Positions 16,835-25,672 of a stretch of DNA of 64,000 bases are shown here, piece by piece. The first letter of the stretch is position 1. Each line of letters begins with the position of its first letter. The translations under genes and the position numbers were made by a program. The notes under the pieces were generated by a model that ran no database searches, was not told where the DNA came from, and saw nothing but the letters and a program-made list of their open reading frames with translations. The stretch comes from Naasia sp. SYSU D00057. Lineage in GTDB: Bacteria > Actinomycetota > Actinomycetes > Actinomycetales > Microbacteriaceae. The stretch covers positions 387,083-451,082 of the forward strand of contig NZ_JAFMSZ010000003.1 in the NCBI RefSeq assembly GCF_017916505.1. Direction: 5' to 3'.

Positions 16835-17944
16835 GTGCTCGAGATCGCCGAACGGCTCCTCGCCGCCGCGCGCGCCGGCGCTCCGATCGCCGTCGCCACG
16901 GTCACCGGGGTCACCGGAAGCGCCCCCCGCGACGTCGGCACCTCGATGGCGCTCGCCGGCGGGTCCGTGCTCGGCAGCATCTCGGGCGGCTGCGTCGAGT
17001 CGGCGGCTGTCGAGGTGTGCGAGCGGGTGCTCGAGCGCGGACGCGCCGAGACGGCCCACTTCGGCTTCGGCGACGAGGAGGCGCTCGCCGTCGGGCTCTC
17101 CTGCGGCGGCGAGCTCGACGTGCTCGTGCATATTCCGGATTCCGAATGCGTCCGTGCCGAGCTCGCCGCCGCGGCGGCGGGTACGGGGGCAGGACTCGGC
17201 ACGGTGCTCTCCGGTCCGCTCGCCGGGCGGAGCGTGGCCTGGCGCTCGGGCCGCGGGCGCGCGGGCGAGCTCACCGACGCCGACCTCGCGCCTCTCGGCA
17301 TCGACCTCGGCCGGGTGCGCTCGGCGGTCGACGCGCAGGTCGCGACGGGTGCGAGCGGCCTCGTCGAGCTGGAGTGCGGACCGGACACTCTGAGGCTCTT
17401 CGTGGAGTCGGCCCTGCCGGCACCGCGCCTGCTGCTGTTCGGGGCCGTCGAGTTCGCCGCGGCCCTCGCCGCAGCGGGGCGCCTGCTCGGCTACCGGGTC
17501 ACGGTGTGCGACGCGCGCCCCGCCTTCGCGACGCCCGAGCGGTTCCCGGCCGCGGCCGAGGTGGTCGTCGAGTGGCCGCACCTCTACCTGGCGGGCACCC
17601 ACACGGACGAGCGGACCGTCGTCTGCGTCCTCACCCACGACGACCGCTTCGACCTGCCGCTGCTGCGGGAGGCGCTGTCCCGCCGCGTGGCCTACGTCGG
17701 TGCCCTCGGGTCACGCCGGACCGCCGCCCGCCGGATCGACGCACTGCGGGAGGCGGGACTGGACGACGCCGCGCTGTCCCGGCTGCACTCGCCCATGGGA
17801 CTCGATGTGGGCGCGGGCACGCCGGAGGAGACGGCCGTCTCGGTGCTCGCCGAGGTGCTCGCGGTGCGCACCGGCGCCTCCGGACGGTCCCTCCGGGACT
17901 CGACCGGCCCCATCCATCCCCGCCGGGCGGCGGCGGCGCTCTAG
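16835..17944 (+). CDS. xdhC: XdhC/CoxI-family molybdenum-cofactor chaperone
   Basis: 369-residue protein with the XdhC_CoxI N-terminal domain (GSAPRDVGTSM and GSISGGCVE) and a C-terminal Rossmann domain (LLLFGAVEFAAAL and YVGALGSRRT). Family members bind the molybdenum cofactor and help sulfurate and insert it into xanthine dehydrogenase. GTG 16835 follows GAGGGAGG at good spacing; the frame is open further upstream without another site. Its stop overlaps the convergent xanthine dehydrogenase stop by 4 bp, leaving no room for a terminator. Confidence 0.88.
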   Translation: MLEIAERLLAAARAGAPIAVATVTGVTGSAPRDVGTSMALAGGSVLGSISGGCVESAAVEVCERVLERGRAETAHFGFGDEEALAVGLSCGGELDVLVHIPDSECVRAELAAAAAGTGAGLGTVLSGPLAGRSVAWRSGRGRAGELTDADLAPLGIDLGRVRSAVDAQVATGASGLVELECGPDTLRLFVESALPAPRLLLFGAVEFAAALAAAGRLLGYRVTVCDARPAFATPERFPAAAEVVVEWPHLYLAGTHTDERTVVCVLTHDDRFDLPLLREALSRRVAYVGALGSRRTAARRIDALREAGLDDAALSRLHSPMGLDVGAGTPEETAVSVLAEVLAVRTGASGRSLRDSTGPIHPRRAAAAL

Positions 17945-20640
17945 CGGGCCCGGAGCAGGCGCCAGACCCGATCGCGGGTCATCGGCAGCTCATGGGGCCG
18001 CACCCCGACCGCGTCACGGATCGCGTTGGCAAGAGCCGGCGCGATCGGGTTGTACGGAGCCTCGCTCATCGATTTGGCCCCGAGTGGCCCGAGATCGTCG
18101 TGGGTCTCCGCGAACAGCACCTCCGTCGTCGGCACGTCGGCCATCTGCGGGATGTGGTAGTTGCGGAACGTCCGAGTGGTGACGGTCCCCGCGCCGTCGG
18201 TGCGGACCTCCTCGTACAGCGCCGTGCCGATCGCCTGCGCCGTTCCGCCCTCGATCTGACCCCGCAGCTGCTCCGGATTCAGCACGGTTCCCGCATCCGC
18301 GGCCTGGACCGACCGCAGGATGCGCACCTCGCCGGTGCCCGGGTCGACCGCCACCCGGAAGGCGTGCACGTTGAAGGCGAGACTCCGGGGTGTGCCGCTC
18401 GCGGTGGCGGTGGCGACGAGGGGCGCCTCGGCGGCGATCTCGGCCAGCGGGATGCGGCGAGCGCCGAGCAGCACGGCGCCGCCGGCGAGGAGCGGCTCCG
18501 CGCCGTTCCCGTCGGCGAGTCCGAGGGCGGCGCCGAGCACGGCGGCGCGCAGCGCGAGCGCCGCCTCGTGCACCGCCTTGCCGGCGACGACCGTTCCGGC
18601 CGACCCGAACGCGCCGGTGTCGTACTTCGCGGCGTCGGTGTCCGATTGGCGCAGCCGCACGTGCTCCGGGGGCAGGCCGAGCGCTTGGGCGACGAGCTGC
18701 ACGTGCACCGTCGAGGTGCCGTTGCCGAACTCGGCGGTGCCGACGTCGAGGGTGGCGCCCCCGTCGGGGTCGAGCGTCAGCCGCACCTCCGAGTAGTGCC
18801 CCCGGGGTGGCATCGTCGCGATCATGCCGAGGGCCATGCCCGTGCCGACCAGCCAGCCGTCGGGCGCCGGATCGCCGCCTTCCGCGACGGCGCGCTCCGC
18901 GAGGTCGAGGCACTGGTCGAGCCCGTAGCCGGACAGCTCGAGGTCGGTCTCCTCGTCCGCGTCGGTCACGATCACCGGATCACCGGGCACGACGACGTTG
19001 CGCCGCCGCAGCTCGAAGGGGTCCAGGCCGAGCTTCCGCGCGAGCTCGTCCATCGCCGACTCCACCGCGAAGAGCACCTGGCCGAGGCCGTAGCCGCGGA
19101 ACGCGCCGGACGGCGGGTTGTTCGTGTAGACGGCCTCCGCATCGACACGGCGGTTCGGCACCCGGTAGACGCTCACCGACTCGTGGGTGCCGTGGAACAT
19201 CACTCCCGGCCCGTGGTTGCCGTACGCGCCGGTGTCGCTCAGCACGTCGACCGCCATCGCGGTGAGCGTGCCGTCGTGCCGCGCGCCGAGTGTGACCGAC
19301 ACTCGCTTGGGATGCCGGAGGGTCGCGCCGGTGAACTCGTCCTCGCGGCTGTACTCGTACTGCACCGCCCGCCCGGTGCGGAGCACGGCGAGCGTGACGA
19401 GGTCCTCCGTCAGCAGCTCCTGCTTGCCGCCGAAGCCGCCGCCGACCCGCGCCGCGAAGACGCGCACACCGTCGCGCTCGAGGCCGAAGATGCGCGCGAT
19501 CTCGTCGCGCACCAGGTAGGGGACCTGTGAGCTGGTGCGGAGGACGAGCCGGCCGTTCGCGTCGAGCCAGCCGCGCGTTCCGTGGGTCTCCAGCTGGGCG
19601 TGGGAGACGCGCGCCGTGCGCCACGTGCCGGAGACGACGACGTCCGCCTGGGCGAGTCCCGCCGCGACATCGCCGAGCTCCCCGTGCTTCTGGGCGACGA
19701 CATTCCGCTCGGGCGCGGCGATGCGCGCGACGAAGGGGTCCTTCTCGCCGTGCAGCAGTGGAGCGCCGGGACTGCGGGCCTCCTCCGGATCGAAGACCGC
19801 GGGCAGCACCTCGTAGTCGACTCTGAGCAGCCGGCAGGCCTCCTCGGCGATCCCGACCGTGTCGGCGACGACGGCGGCGACCCGCTGTCCGCGGAAGCGC
19901 AGCACCCGGTCGAACACGAGGGTGTCGTCCGGATCCTCGAGTCGGTTCTGGTGCCGGCCGGTGGAGAAGAGGGTGGCGGGGGAGTCGTCCGCGGTCAGGA
20001 CGGCGTGCACGCCGGGAAGAGCCCGCGCGGCGGCGGCGTCGATCGAGCGGACGCGGGCGTGGGCGTGGGGGCTCCGCAGCACGGCGAGGTGCAGCAGGCC
20101 GGTCGTGGAGAGGTCGAGCGTGTACCGCTCGGCGCCCGTCACGACGCGCTCCGCGGCGGGGGCGCGGACCGAGCGGCCCACCCCGCCGGTGCCCCGCTCC
20201 TCCGTCGTGCAGACGCCGTGGAGCGCATCCGTGATGCTCCGGTAGCCGGTGCAGCGGCAGAGGTTGCCCTTGAACAGGCGCGGCAGGTCGGCGTCCTCGG
20301 CGTGCTGCACGGCCTCGCTCGACGCGGTGACGACCATCCCGGGGGTGCAGAAGCCGCACTGGAAGCCCGCCGCGTCCACGAAGCGCTGCTGGACGGGGGA
20401 GAGGGACCCCACGTCGCCCAGCCCGGCGGCGGTGGTCACGGCGCGGCCCTCGATGCGATGGGCGGGGTAGACGCAGGAGTGCACGGGCTCGCCGTCGACG
20501 AGCACGCCGCAGGCGCCGCAGTCGCCGGCGTCGCAGCCCTTCTTCACCTCGAAGTGCTCATGCTCGCGGAGGAGCGTCCGCAGGCACTGCCCGGGGAAGG
20601 GATCGGCGTCGAGCGCCCGTCCGTTGACCTCGAACCTCAT
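17941..20640 (-). CDS. Xanthine dehydrogenase, fused [2Fe-2S] and molybdopterin subunits
   Basis: 899 residues. The N-terminal ferredoxin domain has Cys36, Cys41, Cys44 and Cys56. The second iron-sulfur domain has CGFC (95, 98) and CRC (128, 130). The molybdopterin domains follow from about residue 155, including GGGFGGKQE, AFRGYGLGQ and the late GAKSMSEAP whose Glu matches the base of the family. It oxidises hypoxanthine or xanthine to urate with the FAD subunit encoded just upstream. Fusion of the small and large subunits without the FAD domain is less common than three separate genes. Confidence 0.9.
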   Translation of the reverse strand: MRFEVNGRALDADPFPGQCLRTLLREHEHFEVKKGCDAGDCGACGVLVDGEPVHSCVYPAHRIEGRAVTTAAGLGDVGSLSPVQQRFVDAAGFQCGFCTPGMVVTASSEAVQHAEDADLPRLFKGNLCRCTGYRSITDALHGVCTTEERGTGGVGRSVRAPAAERVVTGAERYTLDLSTTGLLHLAVLRSPHAHARVRSIDAAAARALPGVHAVLTADDSPATLFSTGRHQNRLEDPDDTLVFDRVLRFRGQRVAAVVADTVGIAEEACRLLRVDYEVLPAVFDPEEARSPGAPLLHGEKDPFVARIAAPERNVVAQKHGELGDVAAGLAQADVVVSGTWRTARVSHAQLETHGTRGWLDANGRLVLRTSSQVPYLVRDEIARIFGLERDGVRVFAARVGGGFGGKQELLTEDLVTLAVLRTGRAVQYEYSREDEFTGATLRHPKRVSVTLGARHDGTLTAMAVDVLSDTGAYGNHGPGVMFHGTHESVSVYRVPNRRVDAEAVYTNNPPSGAFRGYGLGQVLFAVESAMDELARKLGLDPFELRRRNVVVPGDPVIVTDADEETDLELSGYGLDQCLDLAERAVAEGGDPAPDGWLVGTGMALGMIATMPPRGHYSEVRLTLDPDGGATLDVGTAEFGNGTSTVHVQLVAQALGLPPEHVRLRQSDTDAAKYDTGAFGSAGTVVAGKAVHEAALALRAAVLGAALGLADGNGAEPLLAGGAVLLGARRIPLAEIAAEAPLVATATASGTPRSLAFNVHAFRVAVDPGTGEVRILRSVQAADAGTVLNPEQLRGQIEGGTAQAIGTALYEEVRTDGAGTVTTRTFRNYHIPQMADVPTTEVLFAETHDDLGPLGAKSMSEAPYNPIAPALANAIRDAVGVRPHELPMTRDRVWRLLRAR

Positions 20641-21491
20641 CGCAGCTCCTCCCGGATCTCCTCCGCGAAGCGGCGGGTCATCGCCTCCCGCCAGTCGGGC
20701 GCGCCGTGCGGGTCGTCGTACCAGGTGCCGATCCCGTCGATCGCGGTCGCGACGTCGGCGGTGCTCGGCGGGGCGGGGAAGCGCAGGATCTCGGGCCGCT
20801 CAGTGCCCCCGGTGATCCCGATGGTGACCGCGCCGTTCCCGTCGCGCCGGCCGATCACGACCGTGCCGGCCCGCCCCTGGGGGGACAGCGCGATGCGCCG
20901 GAAGGCGATGCGGGCGGCGAGGGCGGCGGCGGGGAACGTGATCGAGCGGATCACCTCGCCCGGCTCCAGCGCGGTGCGGCGGACGCCGAGCACGAGGTCG
21001 GCGACCGCCATCCGCCGCTCGCCGTCGGCTGTCCAGAGCAGGGCTTCGGCGTCGAGGGCGGTGGCGAGAGAGGTGAGGCCCCCGGCGGGGAGGGCGAGCG
21101 CGATGTTGCCGCCGATGGTGGCCGTGTTCCAGACCTTGAACGACGCGACGAGGGAGTCGGCGCAGCGGGGGAAGAGGGAGAGGGCCGGCCACTCGGGACG
21201 CGCGGGGATGCGGAGGAGCTGGGCGAGCGTGCAGGTGGCGGCCACAGTCAGGGAGCCGTCCGGCTCCTCGGCCCACGGCTCCCAGCCGAGCGCGGTGAGG
21301 TCGACGAACTCGGTCAGGTGGTCCTGCGGCTCGGAGAACAGCCACGTCCCCCCGCCGAGCGGAGCGCCGCCCTCGCCGATGACGAGTTCGGAGCGCTCGC
21401 GCGGCAGGCGCACGGCACGCAGTGTGGGCAGATCCACGAAGCCTCCTTCCGGCAGGGTGCGCTCATCCAACCGGACCTCCATTGCGGGCAT
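20637..21491 (-). CDS. Xanthine dehydrogenase FAD-binding subunit
   Basis: 284-residue medium subunit. It has LGGGTWLFSEP near residue 46, the FAD loop NTATIGGNIALALPAG near 121-136 and a C-terminal CO-dehydrogenase-flavoprotein-like domain. It passes electrons from the iron-sulfur clusters to NAD. The stop overlaps the start of the fused subunit by 4 bp. ATG 21491 or ATG 21482 could be the start; GGCGGAAACA precedes the first. Confidence 0.88.
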   Translation of the reverse strand: MPAMEVRLDERTLPEGGFVDLPTLRAVRLPRERSELVIGEGGAPLGGGTWLFSEPQDHLTEFVDLTALGWEPWAEEPDGSLTVAATCTLAQLLRIPARPEWPALSLFPRCADSLVASFKVWNTATIGGNIALALPAGGLTSLATALDAEALLWTADGERRMAVADLVLGVRRTALEPGEVIRSITFPAAALAARIAFRRIALSPQGRAGTVVIGRRDGNGAVTIGITGGTERPEILRFPAPPSTADVATAIDGIGTWYDDPHGAPDWREAMTRRFAEEIREELR

Positions 21492-21661
21492 GTTTCCGCC
21501 GGTCCGCCAGGGGCGGTCGGCCGGTCCGATCCCGCCTACCCCCGGGAGGAGGGGAACAGATCAAGGAGAATCGGCGGTTCCCGAGCCGCCGCATGCGGAT
21601 CCGGGCCCGTTCCGCCGAAGATCTCCTCGATTCGTTCCGCCACGGCCGCCGAGGGGGCCGT
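21492..21661. repeat. Intergenic palindrome, GAATCAAGGAGA family, copy 1
   Basis: An imperfect inverted repeat occupies 21553-21638: the left arm (21553-21577) contains GATCAAGGAGAATCGGCGG and the right arm (21612-21638) its near complement, with a central GC-rich loop. The same word forms a better palindrome at 26742-26828. Unlike most other elements here it is in a divergent gap, upstream of the rplJ promoter. Confidence 0.6.
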
Positions 21662-21690
21662 TTGGCGGTTCGGCGGACATCACGTACTCT
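21662..21690 (+). promoter_or_regulatory. Probable sigma-70-type promoter of rplJ-rplL
   Basis: TTGGCG (21662-21667), a 17-nt spacer and TACTCT (21685-21690). Transcription would start near 21697 and produce a leader of about 185 nt, as expected for an L10-regulated operon. Confidence 0.6.
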
Positions 21691-21696
21691 GTACGG

Positions 21697-21881
21697 AGCC
21701 AAAGACCGCCGGTTGTCGGCGTGCCCGCTTGCGGGACCGCCGCCTAAGGCTCGCGATATGCGAGGGCCTGCGCAGGTGTTCGAAGTTCGTCCCTCCGGGA
21801 CATGAAGCTCCGTGCGTCTGCGCCGGAGCTTTTCTCATTCGTGCATCCGTGCGGTCCTTTTCGACAACGTAAAGGAGACCC
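21697..21881 (+). promoter_or_regulatory. L10 leader (autogenous control of rplJ-rplL)
   Basis: A structured leader upstream of rplJ. It contains several GC hairpins and ends with AAGCTCCG (21805-21812) pairing with CGGAGCTT (21824-21831) followed by a short T run. In many bacteria the L10-L7/L12 complex binds this leader and represses translation of its own operon. Assignment is by position and structure; an Rfam L10_leader match would confirm it. Confidence 0.65.
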
Positions 21882-22397
21882 ATGGCGACGAAGGAAGCGT
21901 CGGTCGCAGAGCTCACGGACCAGTTCCGTAACTCGAACGCCGCCCTGCTGACCGAGTACCGCGGGCTCACGGTCGCGCAGCTGAAGACGCTGCGCAAGAG
22001 CATCAGTGAGCACGCGACCTATGCCGTGGTGAAGAACACCCTCACCAAGATCGCGGCCAACGAAGCGGGCATCTCGTCGTTCGACGACGAGCTCGTGGGG
22101 CCGTCCGCGATCGCCTTCGTCCACGGTGACACTGTCGCCGTCGCGAAGGCGCTGCGGGACTTCGCCAAGGCGAATCCCCTGCTTGTCGTGAAGAGCGGCT
22201 ACTTCGACGGCGCTCCGCTGAGCCCCGCCGACGTGACGAAGCTCGCGGACCTCGAGCCCAAGGAGGTGCTGCTGGCCAAGGTCGCCGGCGCCGCCAAGGG
22301 CCTGCTGTTCCGTGCCGCTTACACGGTCAACGCGCCGCTCTCGAAGGCCGTTCGCACGGTCGACGCGCTGCGCGACAAGCAGGAGGCCGCGGCCTGA
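21882..22397 (+). CDS. rplJ: 50S ribosomal protein L10
   Basis: 171-residue stalk base protein that anchors L7/L12 dimers to 23S rRNA. The N terminus KEASVAELTDQFRNSNA and TEYRGLTVAQLKTLRK are characteristic, and the C-terminal helix that binds L7/L12 follows. AAAGGAGACCC precedes the ATG. It is first of a two-gene operon with rplL. Confidence 0.97.
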   Translation: MATKEASVAELTDQFRNSNAALLTEYRGLTVAQLKTLRKSISEHATYAVVKNTLTKIAANEAGISSFDDELVGPSAIAFVHGDTVAVAKALRDFAKANPLLVVKSGYFDGAPLSPADVTKLADLEPKEVLLAKVAGAAKGLLFRAAYTVNAPLSKAVRTVDALRDKQEAAA

Positions 22398-22451
22398 ACC
22401 GGCCCGGCCTGAATCCGAACCACCAGCCACACAACACACAAGGAGAAACCG

Positions 22452-22841
22452 ATGGCGAAGCTGTCGACCGACGAGCTGCTTGACGCGTTCAAGGAGCTGT
22501 CCCTGATCGAGCTCAGCGAGTTCATCAAGAAGTTCGAGGAGACCTTCGAGGTCACCGCCGCCGCGCCCGTCGCGGCCGCCGCCCCCGCTGCCGGCGGTGC
22601 CGGCGCGGCTGCCGAGGAGGAGGAGGAGAAGGACTCCTTCGACGTCATCCTCGAGGCTGCCGGCGACAAGAAGATCCAGGTCATCAAGGAGGTGCGCGCG
22701 CTCACCAGCCTCGGCCTCGGTGAGGCGAAGGCTCTCGTCGACGGCGCTCCGAAGCCGGTGCTCGAGGGCGCCAACAAGGAGACCGCTGAGAAGGCCAAGG
22801 CTCAGCTCGAGGGCGCGGGCGCGACCGTCACCCTGAAGTGA
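22452..22841 (+). CDS. rplL: 50S ribosomal protein L7/L12
   Basis: 129-residue stalk protein that recruits translation factors. It has an N-terminal dimerisation part ([17 protein letters not shown]), an Ala-rich hinge (about 35-57), and a C-terminal factor-binding domain with [19 protein letters not shown] and [20 protein letters not shown] precedes the ATG. Palindromic sequences and a terminator follow. Confidence 0.97.
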   Translation: MAKLSTDELLDAFKELSLIELSEFIKKFEETFEVTAAAPVAAAAPAAGGAGAAAEEEEEKDSFDVILEAAGDKKIQVIKEVRALTSLGLGEAKALVDGAPKPVLEGANKETAEKAKAQLEGAGATVTLK

Positions 22842-22913
22842 CCTCGCGCGGCGCACTGCGCCGCCGAGGTCAGGTTGAGGGCGCGCCATCGCTTGGCGCG
22901 CGTCTCGAAACCT
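22840..22913. repeat. Two hairpins after rplL, the second a TTGAG...GTCTCGAAA element
   Basis: The first hairpin pairs GACCTCG (22840-22846) with CGAGGTC (22865-22871) around a GC stem and overlaps the rplL stop. The second (22872-22913) pairs AGGTT with AACCT around GCGCGCC/GGCGCGC. It carries TTGAGG and GTCTCGAAA, which also frame the palindrome at 39387-39425. This looks like a dispersed REP-like repeat that may act as a terminator. Confidence 0.6.
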
Positions 22914-23032
22914 GAAGGACGCGTTCCTCGTCGACCTCGGTCTCGAACCTCAGAGGGCAACGCCCGCCTGAGTCCCTCAATCCTGATCCCGGAGTCTCCG
23001 ACTCCGAACCTCGTCCCCACAAAGGGCGTCCG

Positions 23033-23069
23033 AAAGGGCCGCCGCTCCCCACCGGAGCGGCGGCCCTTT
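23033..23069 (+). terminator. Intrinsic terminator downstream of rplL
   Basis: AAAGGGCCGCCGCTCC (23033-23048) pairs with its complement ending in CCCTTT (23054-23069), leaving a short loop and a modest T-rich tail. The rest of the 414-bp gap (22842-23255) holds only the repeats above and the promoter region of the next gene. Confidence 0.8.
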
Positions 23070-23164
23070 CCTGTTCGCGCCGGGCGGCATGGTCGCGCTC
23101 CCATGCCTGCCAGAACGCCCCGGTAACGATTCGGCTACTCCTCGTTGCGCAGGCCCTCGCCAAG

Positions 23165-23194
23165 TTGTCGGGGGCGACCCCGCACCCGTAGCGT
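23165..23194 (+). promoter_or_regulatory. Possible promoter of the alpha-glucoside-type ABC operon
   Basis: TTGTCG (23165-23170), an 18-nt spacer and TAGCGT (23189-23194), 60 nt before the ATG at 23256. The -10 match is weak and no clear operator was seen. Confidence 0.35.
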
Positions 23195-23255
23195 TCAGAT
23201 AGCGCACGGTCGCGCTCCATCGAGCTCGCCCTGCACTCAATGAAGAGGAGAACGA

Positions 23256-24590
23256 ATGAGATCCACATTCACTCGCCGGCTCGTCCTTCCCATCGCCATC
23301 GCGGGGGTTGCGGGCCTCGGTCTGACGGCGTGTACCGGCGACATCGCCGCTGAGGACGCCGCCGACGTCGACTGCGCGCCCTACGAGCAGTACGGGACGG
23401 AGTTCGACGAGAACGAGGTCACCATGGCCGGCACCATCGTCGATGCAGAGGCCGACCGCCTCATCGCGTCGTGGGCCGACTTCGCGACCTGCACCGGCAT
23501 CGAGATCAACTACCAGGGCAGCCGCGACTTCGAGACGAACATCGCGCAGCTCGCCGAGGGTGGCAACGCCCCCGACATCGGCATCGTGCCGCAGCCCGGC
23601 CTCGTCGCGCTGCTCGCCCAGAACGGCTACCTGCGCCCCGCCGCCCAGAGCGTGTCGGACAACGTCGACAAGTTCTGGTCGCCGGACTGGAAGCAGTACG
23701 CCACCATCGACGGCACCTTCTACGGCGCCCCGATGCTCGCGAGCGTCAAGGGCTTCATCTGGTACTCGCCGTCCGAGTTCGAGGAGAAGGGGTACGAGAT
23801 CCCGACGACCCTCGACGAGCTCATGACCCTCACCGAGACCATCGCGGCCGAGGGCGACCACCTGCCCTGGTGCGCCGGCGTGGAGTCCGGCGGTGCCACC
23901 GGCTGGCCGGCCACCGACTGGATCGAGGACATGGTCCTCCGCCTGCACGGCCCGGACGTCTACGACCAGTGGGTCACCCACGAGATCCCCTTCAACGACC
24001 CGCGCATCGTCGAGGCCATCGACGCCGCCGGTGAGTACCTGAAGAACCCGGAGTTCATCGACACGCAGTCGATCGTCTCCACCCCGTTCCAGGAGGGCGG
24101 CCTGCCCATCCTCGACGGCACGTGCTCGCTGCACCACCAGGCCTCGTTCTACGAGGTCAACTGGGGTGAGGGCGTGAACGTGGCGCCGGACGGCGACGTC
24201 TACGCGTTCCTCATGCCGCCGGCTGAGGCGGGCGGCGACCTGCAGGTCACCGGTGGCGGCGAAACGGTCGTGGCCTTCCACGAGGGCGACGCCATCGACG
24301 CGGTCATGACCCACATGTCGAGCGACGTGTTCGCGAACCTCCGCGTGTCCGAGGGCGGCACGGTCAGCGCCAACAACGGCGTCGACCCAGAGAACGCCTC
24401 CAGCCCGCTGCTCCAGCAGACGATCGAGATCCTGCAGGACCCGAACACCACGTTCCGGTACGACGGCTCCGACCTGATGCCGGGTGCGGTCGGCTCGAAC
24501 TCCTTCTGGAAGGGCATGATCGCCTGGCTGACCGGTGAGGACAGCCAGAAGGTGGCTGACGACATCGAGGCCAGCTGGCCGGCGGCCTGA
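23256..24590 (+). CDS. Sugar ABC importer binding lipoprotein (alpha-glucoside type)
   Basis: 444-residue family-1 extracellular binding protein. The lipoprotein signal runs to the lipobox LTAC at about residues 24-27. It resembles AglE-type alpha-glucoside binding proteins in length and in motifs such as GNAPDIGIVPQPGL and WYSPSEFEEKGYEIP. GAAGAGGAGAACG gives a good ribosome-binding site. It is first of three genes with two permeases; the energising ATPase is not nearby and is probably a shared MsiK-like protein. Confidence 0.85.
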   Translation: MRSTFTRRLVLPIAIAGVAGLGLTACTGDIAAEDAADVDCAPYEQYGTEFDENEVTMAGTIVDAEADRLIASWADFATCTGIEINYQGSRDFETNIAQLAEGGNAPDIGIVPQPGLVALLAQNGYLRPAAQSVSDNVDKFWSPDWKQYATIDGTFYGAPMLASVKGFIWYSPSEFEEKGYEIPTTLDELMTLTETIAAEGDHLPWCAGVESGGATGWPATDWIEDMVLRLHGPDVYDQWVTHEIPFNDPRIVEAIDAAGEYLKNPEFIDTQSIVSTPFQEGGLPILDGTCSLHHQASFYEVNWGEGVNVAPDGDVYAFLMPPAEAGGDLQVTGGGETVVAFHEGDAIDAVMTHMSSDVFANLRVSEGGTVSANNGVDPENASSPLLQQTIEILQDPNTTFRYDGSDLMPGAVGSNSFWKGMIAWLTGEDSQKVADDIEASWPAA

Positions 24591-24619
24591 TCGACGCCAT
24601 CCAGTGCTGAGGCAATAGG

Positions 24620-24652
24620 GTGAGGGCGGGGCCGGAAACGGCTCCGCCCTCA
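24620..24652 (+). terminator. Hairpin between binding-protein and first permease genes
   Basis: GTGAGGGCGG (24620-24629) pairs with its complement (24643-24652) around a GGCC/GGCT inner stem. Located in a 110-bp gap inside the operon, it probably reduces read-through or protects the binding-protein mRNA, giving more binding protein than permease. Confidence 0.65.
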
Positions 24653-24700
24653 CTCGCTGAGGCACCCAACGATCAACGGTGAACGAAGGGTAGGCACTCC

Positions 24701-25672
24701 ATGACCACGGCCGATCTCATCGGCAAGATCATCCAGGTCGTCGGGGGCATCGCGATCTTCGCGGCTGTCGTCGGCCTGGTCCTGTTCCTGGTGGACCGCG
24801 CGCCGAAGCGGGGCAGGGACTTCATCCAGCTGCTGGCCTTCCTCGCGCCGGCGCTCCTCCTGCTGCTCGCGGGCCTCATCTGGCCGGCCATCCGCACGAC
24901 GACCCTCGCGTTCTTCAGCCGGACGGGTCAGTGGATCGGCTTCGACAACTTCGTCTGGGCCTTCACCCAGCCGGACGCCCTGCGCGTCCTCGGCAACACG
25001 GTGGTGTGGGTGGTCCTGGTGCCGACGCTGTCGACCGCGATCGGCCTCGCCTACGCGGTGTTCATCGACAAGAGCAAGGGCGAGAAGTTCTTCAAGGCCC
25101 TCGTCTTCATGCCGATGGCGATCTCGATGGTGGGCGCGGGCATCATCTGGCGCTTCGTCTACGACTTCAAGTCGCAGGGGCGCGAGCAGATCGGCCTCCT
25201 CAACGCGATCGTCGTCGCGTTCGGCGGCGAGCCGGTGCAGTGGCTGCAGACGTCGCCGCTCAACACGCTGCTCCTCATCGTCGTGCTCATCTGGATCCAG
25301 ACGGGCTTCGCGATGGTGGTGCTCTCGGCGTCGATCAAGGGCATCCCGACCGAGCAGCTCGAGGCGGCGCAGCTCGACGGCACCAACGCCTGGCAGCGCT
25401 TCCGCAACGTGACCCTGCCGGGCATCCGCCCCGCGCTCGTCGTGGTCATCACGACGATCTCGATCGCGACCCTGAAGGTGTTCGACATCGTGCAGGTCAT
25501 GACGGCCGGCAACTTCGAGACCAGCGTCGTCGCCAACGAGATGTACACCCAGGCGTTCCGCGCCAACGAGCCGGGACGAGGAGCCGCACTCGCGGTCATC
25601 CTGTTCCTCCTCGTGCTGCCGATCGTCATCTACAACGTCCGTGTCCTCCGTCAGCAGAGGGAGATCCGATGA
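24701..25672 (+). CDS. Sugar ABC importer permease 1 (AglF-like)
   Basis: 323-residue MalF-type permease with about eight hydrophobic segments. The first lies at residues 10-31, before a basic loop (DRAPKRGRDF), which is typical of alpha-glucoside importers. The EAA motif is EQLEAAQLDGTNAWQRFRNV. The stop overlaps the next permease start by 4 bp. Confidence 0.88.
   Translation: MTTADLIGKIIQVVGGIAIFAAVVGLVLFLVDRAPKRGRDFIQLLAFLAPALLLLLAGLIWPAIRTTTLAFFSRTGQWIGFDNFVWAFTQPDALRVLGNTVVWVVLVPTLSTAIGLAYAVFIDKSKGEKFFKALVFMPMAISMVGAGIIWRFVYDFKSQGREQIGLLNAIVVAFGGEPVQWLQTSPLNTLLLIVVLIWIQTGFAMVVLSASIKGIPTEQLEAAQLDGTNAWQRFRNVTLPGIRPALVVVITTISIATLKVFDIVQVMTAGNFETSVVANEMYTQAFRANEPGRGAALAVILFLLVLPIVIYNVRVLRQQREIR

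Noticed and set aside
17017-19530. 837-codon open frame on the plus strand
   Set aside because: It runs out of xdhC in another frame and is antisense to the molybdopterin subunit. Its translation is Arg-rich without any domain; GC-rich DNA commonly gives such frames.
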